64,000 bases of DNA. Origin: an uncultured Litoreibacter sp. (GTDB lineage: Bacteria; Pseudomonadota; Alphaproteobacteria; Rhodobacterales; Rhodobacteraceae). Under the pieces are notes generated by a model, which was not told the DNA's origin, did not search any database, and saw only the letters and a list, made by a program, of their open reading frames with translations. The DNA lies in contig CANLOU010000003.1 of NCBI GenBank assembly GCA_947492995.1, positions 62,001 to 126,000 of the forward strand. Reading direction: 5' to 3'. The position numbers and the translations under genes are program-made. This document shows positions 16,985 through 24,990 of the stretch, one piece after another (position 1 is the stretch's first letter; every line of letters starts with the position of its first letter).

Positions 16985-18172
16985 ATGAGTTTGCCGATCA
17001 AAGACCAATTCGTCCTCCCCGAGGGGATGATCTACCTCGATGGCAACTCGCTGGGGCCGCTGCCCAAATCGGTCAGCCAGCACCTGTCCCGGATGGTCAC
17101 GAACGAATGGGGCCAGCACCTTATCAAGGGCTGGAACCTTGACGAATGGATGGACCAGCCGTCGCGCGTCGGCGATCAGGTGGGCAAGCTGATCGGCGCG
17201 TCCGCAGGCTCCGTTGTCATGGGGGACACCCTGTCCATCAAGGTCTACCAAGCGCTGTCCGCCGCGCTTGAGATGCGCCCTGATCGCAAGGTGATCCTGT
17301 CCGACAGCGGCAACTTCCCGTCGGACCTGTACATGGCCCAAGGCCTGATCCGGCATCTGAACCGAGGCCACGAGTTGCGCATCGTGGACCCCGCGCAGGT
17401 CACCGACGCCGTTACCGAAGACGTCGCCGCTGTGATGATAACGCAGGTCGATTACCGCACGGGCCGGATGCACGACATGGCCACGATCACCCGGCAGGCC
17501 CACGCCAAGGGCGCGGTGATGATCTGGGACCTGGCCCATAGCGCAGGCGCGGTCCCCGTCGATCTGGCGGCGTCGAATTGCGAATTTGCCGTTGGCTGCA
17601 CCTATAAATATCTCAATGGCGGCCCCGGTGCGCCCGCCTTCATCTATGTGCGCCCCGACATCTTGGGCGGCATCGACCCCGCGCTCAGCGGCTGGCTTGG
17701 CCATGACGCGCCCTTCGCGTTTGAACAGGACTACCGCCCCGGCACGGGGATCGAGCGGATGCGCGTCGGCACGCCCCCCGTTTTGCAACTGGCGGCGTTG
17801 GAAGCCGCGCTCAAGGTCTGGGACACGGTCACAATGGCCGAGCTGCGCACAGCCTCGGTCCACTTGTGCGAAACCTTCATTGCCGAGGTCGAGGCCCGCT
17901 GCCCCGCGCTCACGCTCGCCAGCCCCCGTGATCCCGATCAACGCGGCTCTCAGGTGTCATTCACGTTTGAGCATGGCTACCCCGCCATGCAGGCGCTGAT
18001 CGCGCGCAATGTCATCGGCGATTACCGCGCGCCGCATATCATGCGCTTCGGCCTCACGCCGCTTTATGTCGACGAGGCGGACGTCCGCCGCGCGGTGGAT
18101 GTCTTGCAGGACGTGCTCGACAATCGGCTGTGGGACAATCCAGATTACCAGATGACCGGTCGGGTCACCTAA
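16985..18172 (+). CDS. kynU: Kynureninase
   Basis: PLP enzyme of tryptophan catabolism that splits L-kynurenine (or 3-hydroxykynurenine) to anthranilate (or 3-hydroxyanthranilate) and alanine. The 395-residue length fits bacterial KynU. Visible motifs are YLDGNSLGPLP at about 17, ILSDSGNFPSDLYMAQG at about 104, WDLAHSAGAVPVDL (PLP-binding Asp) at about 181, and CTYKYLNGGPGAPAF with the Schiff-base Lys208. The ATG has an AAAGAGG site about 8 bp upstream. The genes for the dioxygenase and formamidase steps are not in the window. Confidence 0.93.
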   Translation: MSLPIKDQFVLPEGMIYLDGNSLGPLPKSVSQHLSRMVTNEWGQHLIKGWNLDEWMDQPSRVGDQVGKLIGASAGSVVMGDTLSIKVYQALSAALEMRPDRKVILSDSGNFPSDLYMAQGLIRHLNRGHELRIVDPAQVTDAVTEDVAAVMITQVDYRTGRMHDMATITRQAHAKGAVMIWDLAHSAGAVPVDLAASNCEFAVGCTYKYLNGGPGAPAFIYVRPDILGGIDPALSGWLGHDAPFAFEQDYRPGTGIERMRVGTPPVLQLAALEAALKVWDTVTMAELRTASVHLCETFIAEVEARCPALTLASPRDPDQRGSQVSFTFEHGYPAMQALIARNVIGDYRAPHIMRFGLTPLYVDEADVRRAVDVLQDVLDNRLWDNPDYQMTGRVT

Positions 18173-18200
18173 GCGCGCAACATCGAATTGACCACGGCAT

Positions 18201-18216
18201 ATGTTAACGATAACAT
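18201..18216. promoter_or_regulatory. GntR-like operator upstream of gnd
   Basis: ATGTTAACGATAACAT has perfect 6-bp inverted arms (ATGTTA/TAACAT) around four bases, the layout of gluconate repressor GntR operators (ATGTTA-N4-TAACAT). It sits 30 bp before the gnd start, where a repressor would block transcription. Confidence 0.6.
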
Positions 18217-18246
18217 TTTGGTCGAACTGGGAAGGGATCCTCACAC

Positions 18247-19659
18247 ATGGCACAGTCTGACATCGGCCTGATCGGCCTCGGCACGATGGGGGCGATGCTG
18301 TCCCTGAACATCGCGGAGAACGGGTTTCCAATCTCGGTTTTCAACCGCACCACGGCGCGCACGACCGAATTCAAGGACAATGCGGGCGCGCTGTCCGACA
18401 AGGTCACGGCCTGCGACACGCTTGAGGATTTGGTCGCCTCCATCAAATCGCCGCGTGCCATTATCTTGATGGTCCCCGCCGGTGACCCCGTCGACGAACA
18501 AATCGCCGCCCTGCGCCCGCTCTTGGACGATGACGACATGATTATCGACGCGGGCAACGCCAATTTCCGCGACACCGAACGCCGCGCGGCGGAGGCCAAA
18601 GAACAAGGCGTGCCTTTCCTTGGCATCGGCGTCTCCGGCGGGGAAGAAGGCGCGCGCTTTGGCCCCTCCATCATGGGCGGCGGCCCGAAGGACGCGTGGG
18701 ACCGCGTGGCCCACATCCTGACCGCTATCTCTGCGAAATACGAAGGCGTCGCTTGTGCCACATGGATGGGCGAGGGCGGCGCGGGCCATTTTGTGAAGGC
18801 CGTGCATAACGGCATTGAATATGCCGACATGCAGATGATTGCCGAAACCTACGGCATCATGCGCGACGGGCAGGGCATGTCCGCCGCTGAATGTGGCGCC
18901 GTGTTTGATGCGTGGAATGACGGCGTGCTGGCCTCCTACCTCGTTGAGATTTCCGGCAAGGTCTCCGCCGCGACAGACGAGGGGCAGGCCCCGATGCTTG
19001 ACGTCATCATGGACAAGGCCGGCCAGAAAGGCACTGGCCGCTGGACCGTGATCGAGGCGCAGCATCTGGGCGCACCCGTCCCCGTGATCGAGGCCGCCGT
19101 GGCGGCCCGCAACCTGTCCGCCCTCAAAGACGAACGCCTGACGGGCGAGGTCGCCTTTGGCGCGGCCCCCGTCACCTTGCCCGAAGGGGCATTGGTCGAT
19201 GACGATCTGGAACACGCGCTGATCGTCGGGAAAATCATGTGCTACGCCCAAGGCTTCGCGCTGCTGAACGCGGCGTCAGCCGAGTTTGGCTGGGACCTGC
19301 CCATGCCCGAGATCGCCCGCGTCTGGCGCGAGGGCTGCATCATCCGCTCGTCGATGCTCAACGACATGGCCGACGCGCTGACCGAAGGGCCCAACGCCAA
19401 CCTGATGTTTGCGCCGTATTTCTCCGACCTCATCCGCGATAACGAGCCCGCCTTGCGCAAGACCGTCACCACCGCCATCGGCCACGGGCTGCAGGCGCCC
19501 GCGCTCGCGGCGGGCCTGGCCTATTTCGACGCCATGCGCACGGGGCGGTCCACCGCCAACATGATCCAGGCGCAACGCGACTTCTTCGGGGCACACGGGT
19601 TTGAGCGGGTCGACAAGGACGGCAAGGGCTTCCACGGCCCATGGGGCGGCCAGCTTTAA
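18247..19659 (+). CDS. gnd: 6-phosphogluconate dehydrogenase, decarboxylating
   Basis: Cytosolic oxidative pentose-phosphate enzyme: 6-phosphogluconate plus NADP+ gives ribulose 5-phosphate, CO2 and NADPH. At 470 residues it is the long (E. coli-type) form. It has the Rossmann start IGLIGLGTMGAMLSLNIA and NRTTART cofactor loop. The substrate-site signature GVSGGEEGARFGPSIMGGG lies near residue 128 and FVKAVHNGIEYADMQ carries the catalytic Lys. The C-terminus keeps AQRDFFGAHGFERVD. A GntR-like operator lies just upstream, suggesting gluconate-responsive control. The stop overlaps the end of tag by 4 bp, tail to tail. Confidence 0.96.
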   Translation: MAQSDIGLIGLGTMGAMLSLNIAENGFPISVFNRTTARTTEFKDNAGALSDKVTACDTLEDLVASIKSPRAIILMVPAGDPVDEQIAALRPLLDDDDMIIDAGNANFRDTERRAAEAKEQGVPFLGIGVSGGEEGARFGPSIMGGGPKDAWDRVAHILTAISAKYEGVACATWMGEGGAGHFVKAVHNGIEYADMQMIAETYGIMRDGQGMSAAECGAVFDAWNDGVLASYLVEISGKVSAATDEGQAPMLDVIMDKAGQKGTGRWTVIEAQHLGAPVPVIEAAVAARNLSALKDERLTGEVAFGAAPVTLPEGALVDDDLEHALIVGKIMCYAQGFALLNAASAEFGWDLPMPEIARVWREGCIIRSSMLNDMADALTEGPNANLMFAPYFSDLIRDNEPALRKTVTTAIGHGLQAPALAAGLAYFDAMRTGRSTANMIQAQRDFFGAHGFERVDKDGKGFHGPWGGQL

Positions 19660-20228
19660 CGGGCCAGCTTCGCCACGGCGTCATGGCGCGGGCAGGTGAC
19701 CAGATGGTCGTTCACCAGCCCCGTCGCCTCCATGAAGGCGTAGACGATGGTCGGCCCGCAAAAGCGGAAGCCCTCCTTCTTCAGGTCTTTTGAGGCCCGC
19801 GCGCTCATCTCCGTCTGCGGCGGCACGTCGGCCTGCGCGGCAAACCGGTTCTGCAGCGGCGCCCCGTCCACGTATTTCCACAGGAACTGGTCAAAGCCTT
19901 CGCGCTGCTCGATCCGCTGCCATGCCCGCGCGTTGCCAATCGTGGCCTCAATCTTGCCTCGGTGCCGGATAATCCCCGCGTCCCCCAGCAGCCGCTGCAC
20001 GTCGGCCTCTCCCCATTCCGCGATCACGTTGGGGTTGAACCCCTCAAAGGCGGCGCGGAAGTTGTCGCGCTTTTTGAGGATGGTGATCCAGCTCAATCCG
20101 GCCTGAAACCCGTCGAGAATCAGCTTCTCCCAAAGGGTGCGGCTGTCGTATTCGGGCACCCCCCATTCGGTGTCATGGTAGTCCACGTAAATCGGCTCAA
20201 GGCCGCACCAGCCGCAGCGTTCGGTCAT
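19656..20228 (-). CDS. tag: DNA-3-methyladenine glycosylase I
   Basis: Base-excision repair glycosylase that removes 3-methyladenine from alkylated DNA. The 190-residue product begins with RCGWCG (zinc-binding Cys) and YVDYHDTEWGVP. It has the core FQAGLSWITILKKRDNFRAAF and ends with the zinc-site histidines in GLVNDHLVTCPRH. These are all the Tag landmarks. It diverges from the EAL gene and converges on gnd with a 4-bp overlap. Confidence 0.95.
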   Translation of the reverse strand: MTERCGWCGLEPIYVDYHDTEWGVPEYDSRTLWEKLILDGFQAGLSWITILKKRDNFRAAFEGFNPNVIAEWGEADVQRLLGDAGIIRHRGKIEATIGNARAWQRIEQREGFDQFLWKYVDGAPLQNRFAAQADVPPQTEMSARASKDLKKEGFRFCGPTIVYAFMEATGLVNDHLVTCPRHDAVAKLAR

Positions 20229-20242
20229 TTGCGTTGCCTTTC

Positions 20243-20256
20243 AATGGGTTGCGCAT
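20243..20256. repeat. 14-bp repeat AATGGGTTGCGCAT (copy 1)
   Basis: Lies 15 bp upstream of tag in the divergent tag/EAL region. The identical 14-mer recurs at 22581-22594 in the phaA-phaB gap, where it forms the left arm of a hairpin. The TTGCGCAT core is a near-palindrome. Confidence 0.45.
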
Positions 20257-20355
20257 TTATGGATAAGTTTAGTCAAATGGGAACAAAATTGGAACATTAA
20301 CGCATCCTTAGGGTCCTTGCCGATACACAGGCCTATCGTATTGGGGAGTCTCATT

Positions 20356-21180
20356 GTGGCGAATGAAATGGATTGGGCGATTGCTGACAACCCGCTTGCG
20401 GCGGCGATCCAGCAGCGGGACATGGATGTTTTGCAGTTGGTGCGCGACGCGTTGCAGTCGCGCAATGTCTTGTTGGCGTTCCAGCCGATTGTCTACGCCG
20501 CCAACCCGAACCTTCCGGCCTTCTACGAAGGGCTGATCCGCGTCATGGACGAGACGGGCAGGGTGATCCCGGCGCGTGATTTCATCAACACAATCGAACC
20601 CTTGCCCGAAGGCCGGATCATTGACGCCTTGGCGCTTGAGATGGGCTGCAATGCGTTGTCAGCCGATCCGGCGCTGCGCTTGTCAATCAACCTGTCGCCC
20701 CGCACCATTGGCAACCCAAGGTGGGAACAGGTGTTGGAAGACGCCTTGTCGCGGGACGCGACGCTTGGCGAGCGCCTGATATTGGAGATCACGGAAAGCT
20801 CTGCGATGACAATGCCCGATCAGGTCGTTGATTTCATGGACCGGATACACAGTCAGGGCGTCAGCTTTGCGTTGGACGATTTCGGGGCCGGGTATACGGC
20901 GTTCCGGCATTTCAAGGACTTCTATTTTGACTTCGTCAAAATTGATTGCGGCTTCATTCGTGACATCCACCGCGACCGCGACAATCAAATCCTGACGGAA
21001 GCCTTGGTTTCGATTGCCCGCCACTTCGACATGTTCACCGTGGCCGAAGGGATCGAGGCCCCGCAAGAAGCGGAATACCTGATCGGCGCGAATGTGGATT
21101 GCCTCCAAGGGTACCTGTTCGGCGCGCCTCAGCTTCGGCTGCCCCAGCAGCCAACGAAGGACATCATGCGCTCCGCCTGA
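20356..21180 (+). CDS. EAL-domain cyclic-di-GMP phosphodiesterase
   Basis: Stand-alone EAL protein expected to hydrolyse c-di-GMP to pGpG. The preferred start is the GTG at 20356 (VANEMDWA), with GGGGAG seven bases before it. A TTG at 20342 or 20317 would only add residues without a ribosome site. The 274 residues hold the EAL signature as YEGLIRV, then SINLSPRT (metal Asn), [21 protein letters not shown] and VAEGIE, so the metal and catalytic residues look intact. No GGDEF, PAS or transmembrane segment is present. What signal drives it cannot be seen. Confidence 0.9.
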   Translation: MANEMDWAIADNPLAAAIQQRDMDVLQLVRDALQSRNVLLAFQPIVYAANPNLPAFYEGLIRVMDETGRVIPARDFINTIEPLPEGRIIDALALEMGCNALSADPALRLSINLSPRTIGNPRWEQVLEDALSRDATLGERLILEITESSAMTMPDQVVDFMDRIHSQGVSFALDDFGAGYTAFRHFKDFYFDFVKIDCGFIRDIHRDRDNQILTEALVSIARHFDMFTVAEGIEAPQEAEYLIGANVDCLQGYLFGAPQLRLPQQPTKDIMRSA

Positions 21181-21395
21181 TGTCTTTGGGGCAGGGGGCA
21201 TGCGCGGTCTTGCCCGCATCTCAAAGCCCGCTTTCTTTCCAGAACCTCTCCTTACCGTTGCGTCATGCAAATGGCGGCTATGTCGAACCGGTTATTTGCG
21301 TCGCTGGTGACGCGCTGATACGACAGTGGTGTATCCGCGGACCACCGCGCACTCATAGAATCGTTCATCGATGCATATCGTCGGAAAGGAAATCC
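21181..21395. other. Intergenic region before phaA
   Basis: 215 bp between the EAL gene and phaA. No small gene was found. GGAAAGGA at 21383-21390 is the phaA ribosome-binding site. The region should contain the pha promoter, but no convincing -35/-10 pair was recognised. Confidence 0.4.
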
Positions 21396-22571
21396 ATGAC
21401 TAATGTTGTAATCGCCTCCGCAGCCCGTACCGCTGTTGGCAGCTTCCTCGGTTCATTTGCAAACACGCCCGCGCATGATCTGGGCAAGACCGTTTTGGAA
21501 GCCGTGGTTGATCGCGCTGGCATTGACAAGGCTGAGGTCTCCGAAACCATCATGGGTCAGGTTCTGACCGGTGGCCAAGGCCAAAACCCGGCGCGTCAGG
21601 CGCATGTCAATGCAGGGCTGCCCATCGAAAGTGCGGCTTGGGGCATCAACCAAGTGTGCGGCTCCGGCCTGCGCGCCGTGGCACTGGGCGCCCAACATAT
21701 TCAATTGGGCGACGCGTCCATCGTGGCCGCTGGCGGTCAGGAAAACATGTCCATGTCGCCCCACGTGGCGAACCTGCGCCAAGGCCAGAAAATGGGCGAC
21801 ATGAAATATATCGACTCGATGATCCGCGACGGGTTGTGGGACGCCTTCAACGGCTACCACATGGGCCAAACCGCTGAAAACGTTGCCGAAAAATGGCAGA
21901 TCAGCCGCGAGCAGCAGGACGAATTTGCCGTCGCGTCGCAAAACAAGGCCGAGGCCGCGCAAAAGGCAGGCAAATTTGCCGACGAGATCACGCCCTTCAT
22001 CGTCTCCACCCGCAAGGGCGACATCACGGTCGACGCCGATGAATACATCCGCCACGGCGCGACAATGGAAGCCATGCAAAAGCTGCGCCCGGCCTTCACC
22101 AAGGACGGCTCGGTCACGGCTGCCAACGCATCCGGCCTGAATGACGGTGCCGCCGCCACCTTGTTGATGAGCGCCGATGACGCCGAAAAACGCGGCATCC
22201 AGCCGCTAGCCCGCATCGCGTCCTACGCAACAGCCGGTCTGGACCCGTCCATCATGGGAGTTGGCCCGATCTACGCGTCGCGCAAGGCGCTGGAAAAAGC
22301 GGGCTGGAAAGCCGAAGATCTTGATCTGGTCGAGGCCAACGAGGCCTTCGCCGCGCAAGCCTGCGCCGTGAACAAAGACATGGGTTGGGACCCATCCATC
22401 GTGAACGTCAACGGTGGGGCCATCGCAATCGGCCACCCGATCGGCGCGTCGGGCTGCCGCGTGCTGAACACGCTGCTGTTCGAAATGGTCCGTCGTGACG
22501 CCAAGAAAGGCCTCGCCACGCTCTGCATCGGTGGCGGCATGGGCGTCGCCATGTGCCTTGAGCGCGACTAA
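21396..22571 (+). CDS. phaA: Acetyl-CoA acetyltransferase (beta-ketothiolase)
   Basis: Condenses two acetyl-CoA to acetoacetyl-CoA, the first step of polyhydroxybutyrate synthesis and also of the ethylmalonyl-CoA pathway. The 391-residue product starts [15 protein letters not shown], with GGAAAGGA upstream; longer in-frame extensions have no family similarity. Active-site residues are the nucleophilic Cys in [11 protein letters not shown] (about 89), His in [14 protein letters not shown] (about 348) and Cys in [11 protein letters not shown] (about 378). phaB follows after 88 bp. Confidence 0.96.
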   Translation: MTNVVIASAARTAVGSFLGSFANTPAHDLGKTVLEAVVDRAGIDKAEVSETIMGQVLTGGQGQNPARQAHVNAGLPIESAAWGINQVCGSGLRAVALGAQHIQLGDASIVAAGGQENMSMSPHVANLRQGQKMGDMKYIDSMIRDGLWDAFNGYHMGQTAENVAEKWQISREQQDEFAVASQNKAEAAQKAGKFADEITPFIVSTRKGDITVDADEYIRHGATMEAMQKLRPAFTKDGSVTAANASGLNDGAAATLLMSADDAEKRGIQPLARIASYATAGLDPSIMGVGPIYASRKALEKAGWKAEDLDLVEANEAFAAQACAVNKDMGWDPSIVNVNGGAIAIGHPIGASGCRVLNTLLFEMVRRDAKKGLATLCIGGGMGVAMCLERD

Positions 22572-22582
22572 TCACGCCTGAA

Positions 22583-22611
22583 TGGGTTGCGCATGAAAAT
22601 TGCGCAACCTA
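22583..22611 (+). terminator. Hairpin in the phaA-phaB gap
   Basis: GGTTGCGCA (22585-22593) pairs with TGCGCAACC (22601-22609), with further flanking pairs and a seven-base loop. No strong T-run follows, so it may be an attenuator or RNA-processing element rather than a full terminator. The left arm is copy 2 of AATGGGTTGCGCAT. Confidence 0.55.
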
Positions 22612-22659
22612 TAGGTTTACTGAAATATAATTACTTTCACTGATTCTGGAGGAATCTCT

Positions 22660-23385
22660 ATGTCCCGTGTTGCTCTTGTCACTGGTGGTTCGCGCGGTAT
22701 CGGCGCGGCAATCGCCTCCACGCTGCAAGCCGCAGGCTGCAAAGTTGCCGCGACTTACGCTGGCAATGATGAAAAGGCCGCAGCCTTCACCGCCGAAACC
22801 GGCATCAAAACCTACAAATGGAACGTGGCCGATTACGACGCCTGCAAAGCCGGCATCGCGCAGATCGAAGCGGATCTCGGTGGCGTCGACATTCTTGTCA
22901 ACAACGCGGGCATCACCCGCGACGCGCCATTCCACAAAATGACGCCCGAGCAATGGCACGAATGTATCGACACCAACCTGAACGGTGTGTTCAACATGAC
23001 CCACAATGTGTGGGGCGGCATGCGCGAGCGCAAGTTTGGCCGCATCGTCACCATCAGCTCGATCAACGGTCAGAAAGGCCAGTTCGCGCAAGCCAACTAT
23101 GCCGCGACCAAAGCCGGTGACATCGGCTTCACCAAATCGCTGGCCCAGGAAGGCGCGCGCGCTGGCATCACGGTGAACATCGTGGCACCGGGCTACATCA
23201 ACACCGAAATGATGAGCACCATTCCTGAAAAAGTGATGAACGAAGTCATCCTGCCACAGATCCCCGTCGGCCGCCTCGGCGAAGCCGACGAGATCGCGCG
23301 CACAGTTGCTTTTCTGACATCCGACGACGCGGGCTTCATCACCGGCTCGACAATTTCCGCCAATGGCGGACAATATATGTCCTAA
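22660..23385 (+). CDS. phaB: NADPH-dependent acetoacetyl-CoA reductase
   Basis: Short-chain dehydrogenase that reduces acetoacetyl-CoA to (R)-3-hydroxybutyryl-CoA for polyhydroxybutyrate. The 241-residue product has the cofactor motif GGSRGIGAAIA, NNAGITRDAPFHKM, catalytic Ser in TISSINGQKGQ, and YAATKAG with the Tyr/Lys pair. It ends in the family-typical TISANGGQYM. A very good ribosome site (TGGAGGAAT) precedes the ATG. The paired phaA makes the function secure; the polymerase phaC is not in the window. Confidence 0.96.
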   Translation: MSRVALVTGGSRGIGAAIASTLQAAGCKVAATYAGNDEKAAAFTAETGIKTYKWNVADYDACKAGIAQIEADLGGVDILVNNAGITRDAPFHKMTPEQWHECIDTNLNGVFNMTHNVWGGMRERKFGRIVTISSINGQKGQFAQANYAATKAGDIGFTKSLAQEGARAGITVNIVAPGYINTEMMSTIPEKVMNEVILPQIPVGRLGEADEIARTVAFLTSDDAGFITGSTISANGGQYMS

Positions 23386-23398
23386 CGGACACCTAAAA

Positions 23399-23453
23399 GT
23401 TTTGTACAAATTGGGTTTTGACCCTCTCAGAGTGTCCCCAATTTGTACAAAAC
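23399..23453. terminator. 17-bp perfect inverted repeat between phaB and a small minus-strand gene
   Basis: GTTTTGTACAAATTGGG (23399-23415) and its exact reverse complement (23437-23453) are separated by 21 bases. Position between convergent genes suggests a shared terminator; on the minus strand TTTT follows the stem. Each arm also contains TTTGTACAAA, itself a 10-bp palindrome, so a protein-binding role is possible. Confidence 0.65.
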
Positions 23454-23471
23454 GACCTCCAAACCCCTCAT

Positions 23472-23603
23472 TCAGGCGCGGTGCCGCAAAGAAGAGACGA
23501 TCTTCGGCAAGGCCCTGAAGAAAGATGCGAAGGCATCCGCACGTTCTTGGTGTGCGATCTTTTGTGCATCATGGATGCGGCGGCTGTGATGTGTCTCGAT
23601 CAT
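23472..23603 (-). CDS. Small basic protein, 43 residues
   Basis: An unrecognised short gene. The frame opens MIETHHSRRIHDAQ and ends SSLRHRA before a TGA. An excellent ribosome site (AAGGAG) sits seven bases upstream of the ATG, and a strong inverted repeat lies just past the stop. The protein is basic and helical, with the pattern ERADAFASFFRAL. This resembles short Rhodobacteraceae proteins of the RSP_7527/DUF1127 kind (Arg-Ala-rich helix with RAxAFxxFFRAL), an impression from memory and not a search. It is convergent with phaB and divergent from the LysR gene. The function is unknown. Confidence 0.6.
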   Translation of the reverse strand: MIETHHSRRIHDAQKIAHQERADAFASFFRALPKIVSSLRHRA

Positions 23604-23717
23604 GGGTGCTGCTCCTTACAAGCATTTGTTTTTCTGAACTGACCTTAATATGTGCCCTTGTATTGCTGGGTACAAACGAGACTTTTCATCTGTTCAGTTA
23701 AGTATTACTTATGTGAA

Positions 23718-24647
23718 ATGAATGACCGTCTTCCGCCCCTGACAGCACTTCGTGCCTTTGAGGCCGCCGCTCGGCATATGAGCTTTGCCATGGCCGCCGA
23801 CGAGCTGAATGTGACCCCCGCAGCGCTGAGTTTTCAGATAAAATCTCTGGAACAGCACCTTGGAGTCCCTGTTTTTAAACGATTAAATCGCGCTGTCGAG
23901 CTGACCGAGGAAGGCGCATTGCTGCGCCCCGGCGTCTCCGAAGGCTTTGCCGCGCTGCAATCGTCGTGGCGCGGCGTACAGCGCCGTCTGAACAGCGCCA
24001 CCCTGACAGTCACCGCCGGCCCCGGCTTCACTGCCAAGTGGTTGGCACCCCGATTGTTCAAATTCGCTCAAGCGAACCCAGAGATCGAATTGCGCTTTTC
24101 CGCCAGCCTACAGGTGATGGATTTTGCGCGGGACGACATTGATCTGGCCATTCGGTTTGGTCAGGGGGATGACACTGATCTGTTCTCGAAACATGTGATC
24201 GACGAATGGGCAGCCCCCATGGCATCCCCTGGCTTGGCCCAAAAAATGAAGTCCTTAGAAGACCTTAGGCATCTTCCACTGCTGCATGACGACCACGTCT
24301 CGTTCCTGGACCCCACCCCGGATTGGGCCAGATTTTTCGATCTTGCCGGATTGGCACCGATCGAACAGCACGGGCCAAAGTTCAGTCAATCGGACCATGC
24401 GATTGATGTGGCATTGTCGGGCGCAGGCGTGGTTCTGGGCCGCATTTCCATGACCGAGGCACATCTTCGCGAGGGCAGTTTGGTGATGCCCTTTAACACC
24501 GGCTTGAAGCTGAGGGGGTCCTACCGATTGGTCTGCCCCCATGGCCACGAGACCCGCCCGCAGATGGCAACATTCATTGACTGGGTCAGCAAAGAAACTG
24601 CCTGTATTCAGGAGTTTACGGAGAAAATGCGCTTCGTTGGCGACTGA
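23718..24647 (+). CDS. LysR-family transcriptional regulator, GcvA-like
   Basis: DNA-binding regulator. The start is placed at MNDRLPPLTALRAFEAAARH because this is where LysR similarity begins; in-frame codons upstream have none. The winged helix covers residues about 6-65 (MAADELNVTPAALSFQIKSLEQHLG). The substrate-binding domain starts near 92 with LTVTAGPGFTAKWLAPRL, a phrase typical of the GcvA/AmpR-like branch. It also has DIDLAIRFG. The target is not evident: its divergent neighbour is the 43-residue protein gene, with phaB beyond it. Confidence 0.88.
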   Translation: MNDRLPPLTALRAFEAAARHMSFAMAADELNVTPAALSFQIKSLEQHLGVPVFKRLNRAVELTEEGALLRPGVSEGFAALQSSWRGVQRRLNSATLTVTAGPGFTAKWLAPRLFKFAQANPEIELRFSASLQVMDFARDDIDLAIRFGQGDDTDLFSKHVIDEWAAPMASPGLAQKMKSLEDLRHLPLLHDDHVSFLDPTPDWARFFDLAGLAPIEQHGPKFSQSDHAIDVALSGAGVVLGRISMTEAHLREGSLVMPFNTGLKLRGSYRLVCPHGHETRPQMATFIDWVSKETACIQEFTEKMRFVGD

Positions 24648-24655
24648 GTGGCAAC

Positions 24656-24692
24656 AAAAAAGGCCACGACCGATTTCTCACCGGTCGAGGCC
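24656..24692 (-). terminator. Rho-independent terminator of the YdcH-like gene
   Basis: GGCCACGACCG (24662) pairs with CGGTCGAGGCC (24682-24692) with one mismatch. On the minus strand a run of six T follows (24656-24661). It lies 40 bp after the small gene's stop and also borders the end of the LysR gene. Confidence 0.75.
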
Positions 24693-24731
24693 CAAACATC
24701 GCGCACATACGGCGCGTTCCAGACTTGAAAA

Positions 24732-24896
24732 TTAGTGCGTCAGGCGGGAAATCTCTTCCTTCAGACGTAATTTCCGTTTCTTCAGTTCGACAATAGAAAG
24801 GTCTTCGGCTCCAGGGCTCCGTTGTGCGGCTTCCACTTCTTGGGAAAGGGCATCGTGCTTCCGTTTCAGCTCCGACAGATGCGAACTGATGGTCAT
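24732..24896 (-). CDS. YdcH family (DUF465) small coiled-coil protein
   Basis: A 54-residue protein too short for usual cut-offs: MTISSHLSELKRKHD at the start and LKEEISRLTH at the end. This is the DUF465/YdcH pattern of an amphipathic helical hairpin, with HLSELKRKHDAL and IVELKKRKLRLKEEI as the two helices. AGGAGG lies seven bases before the chosen ATG; another ATG two codons upstream is too close to that site. A clear hairpin with six T's follows. Family members are cytoplasmic and of unknown function. Confidence 0.85.
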   Translation of the reverse strand: MTISSHLSELKRKHDALSQEVEAAQRSPGAEDLSIVELKKRKLRLKEEISRLTH

Positions 24897-24990
24897 GGGC
24901 ATTCCTCCTATTTGGGGTTACGTAGGGTTAGTGCAGCATATCTTGTGCGATCTGTCACGAAATTTAGTCGCGGCAGCGCGGCGTAAATGC

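Noticed and set aside
21099-21395. 99-codon extension of the beta-ketothiolase
   Set aside because: It overlaps the EAL gene end and lacks similarity; the family start with a strong ribosome site is at 21396.
23418-23642. Plus-strand 74-codon frame between phaB and the LysR gene
   Set aside because: No ribosome site, it starts inside the inverted repeat, and it is antisense to the better-supported 43-residue gene.
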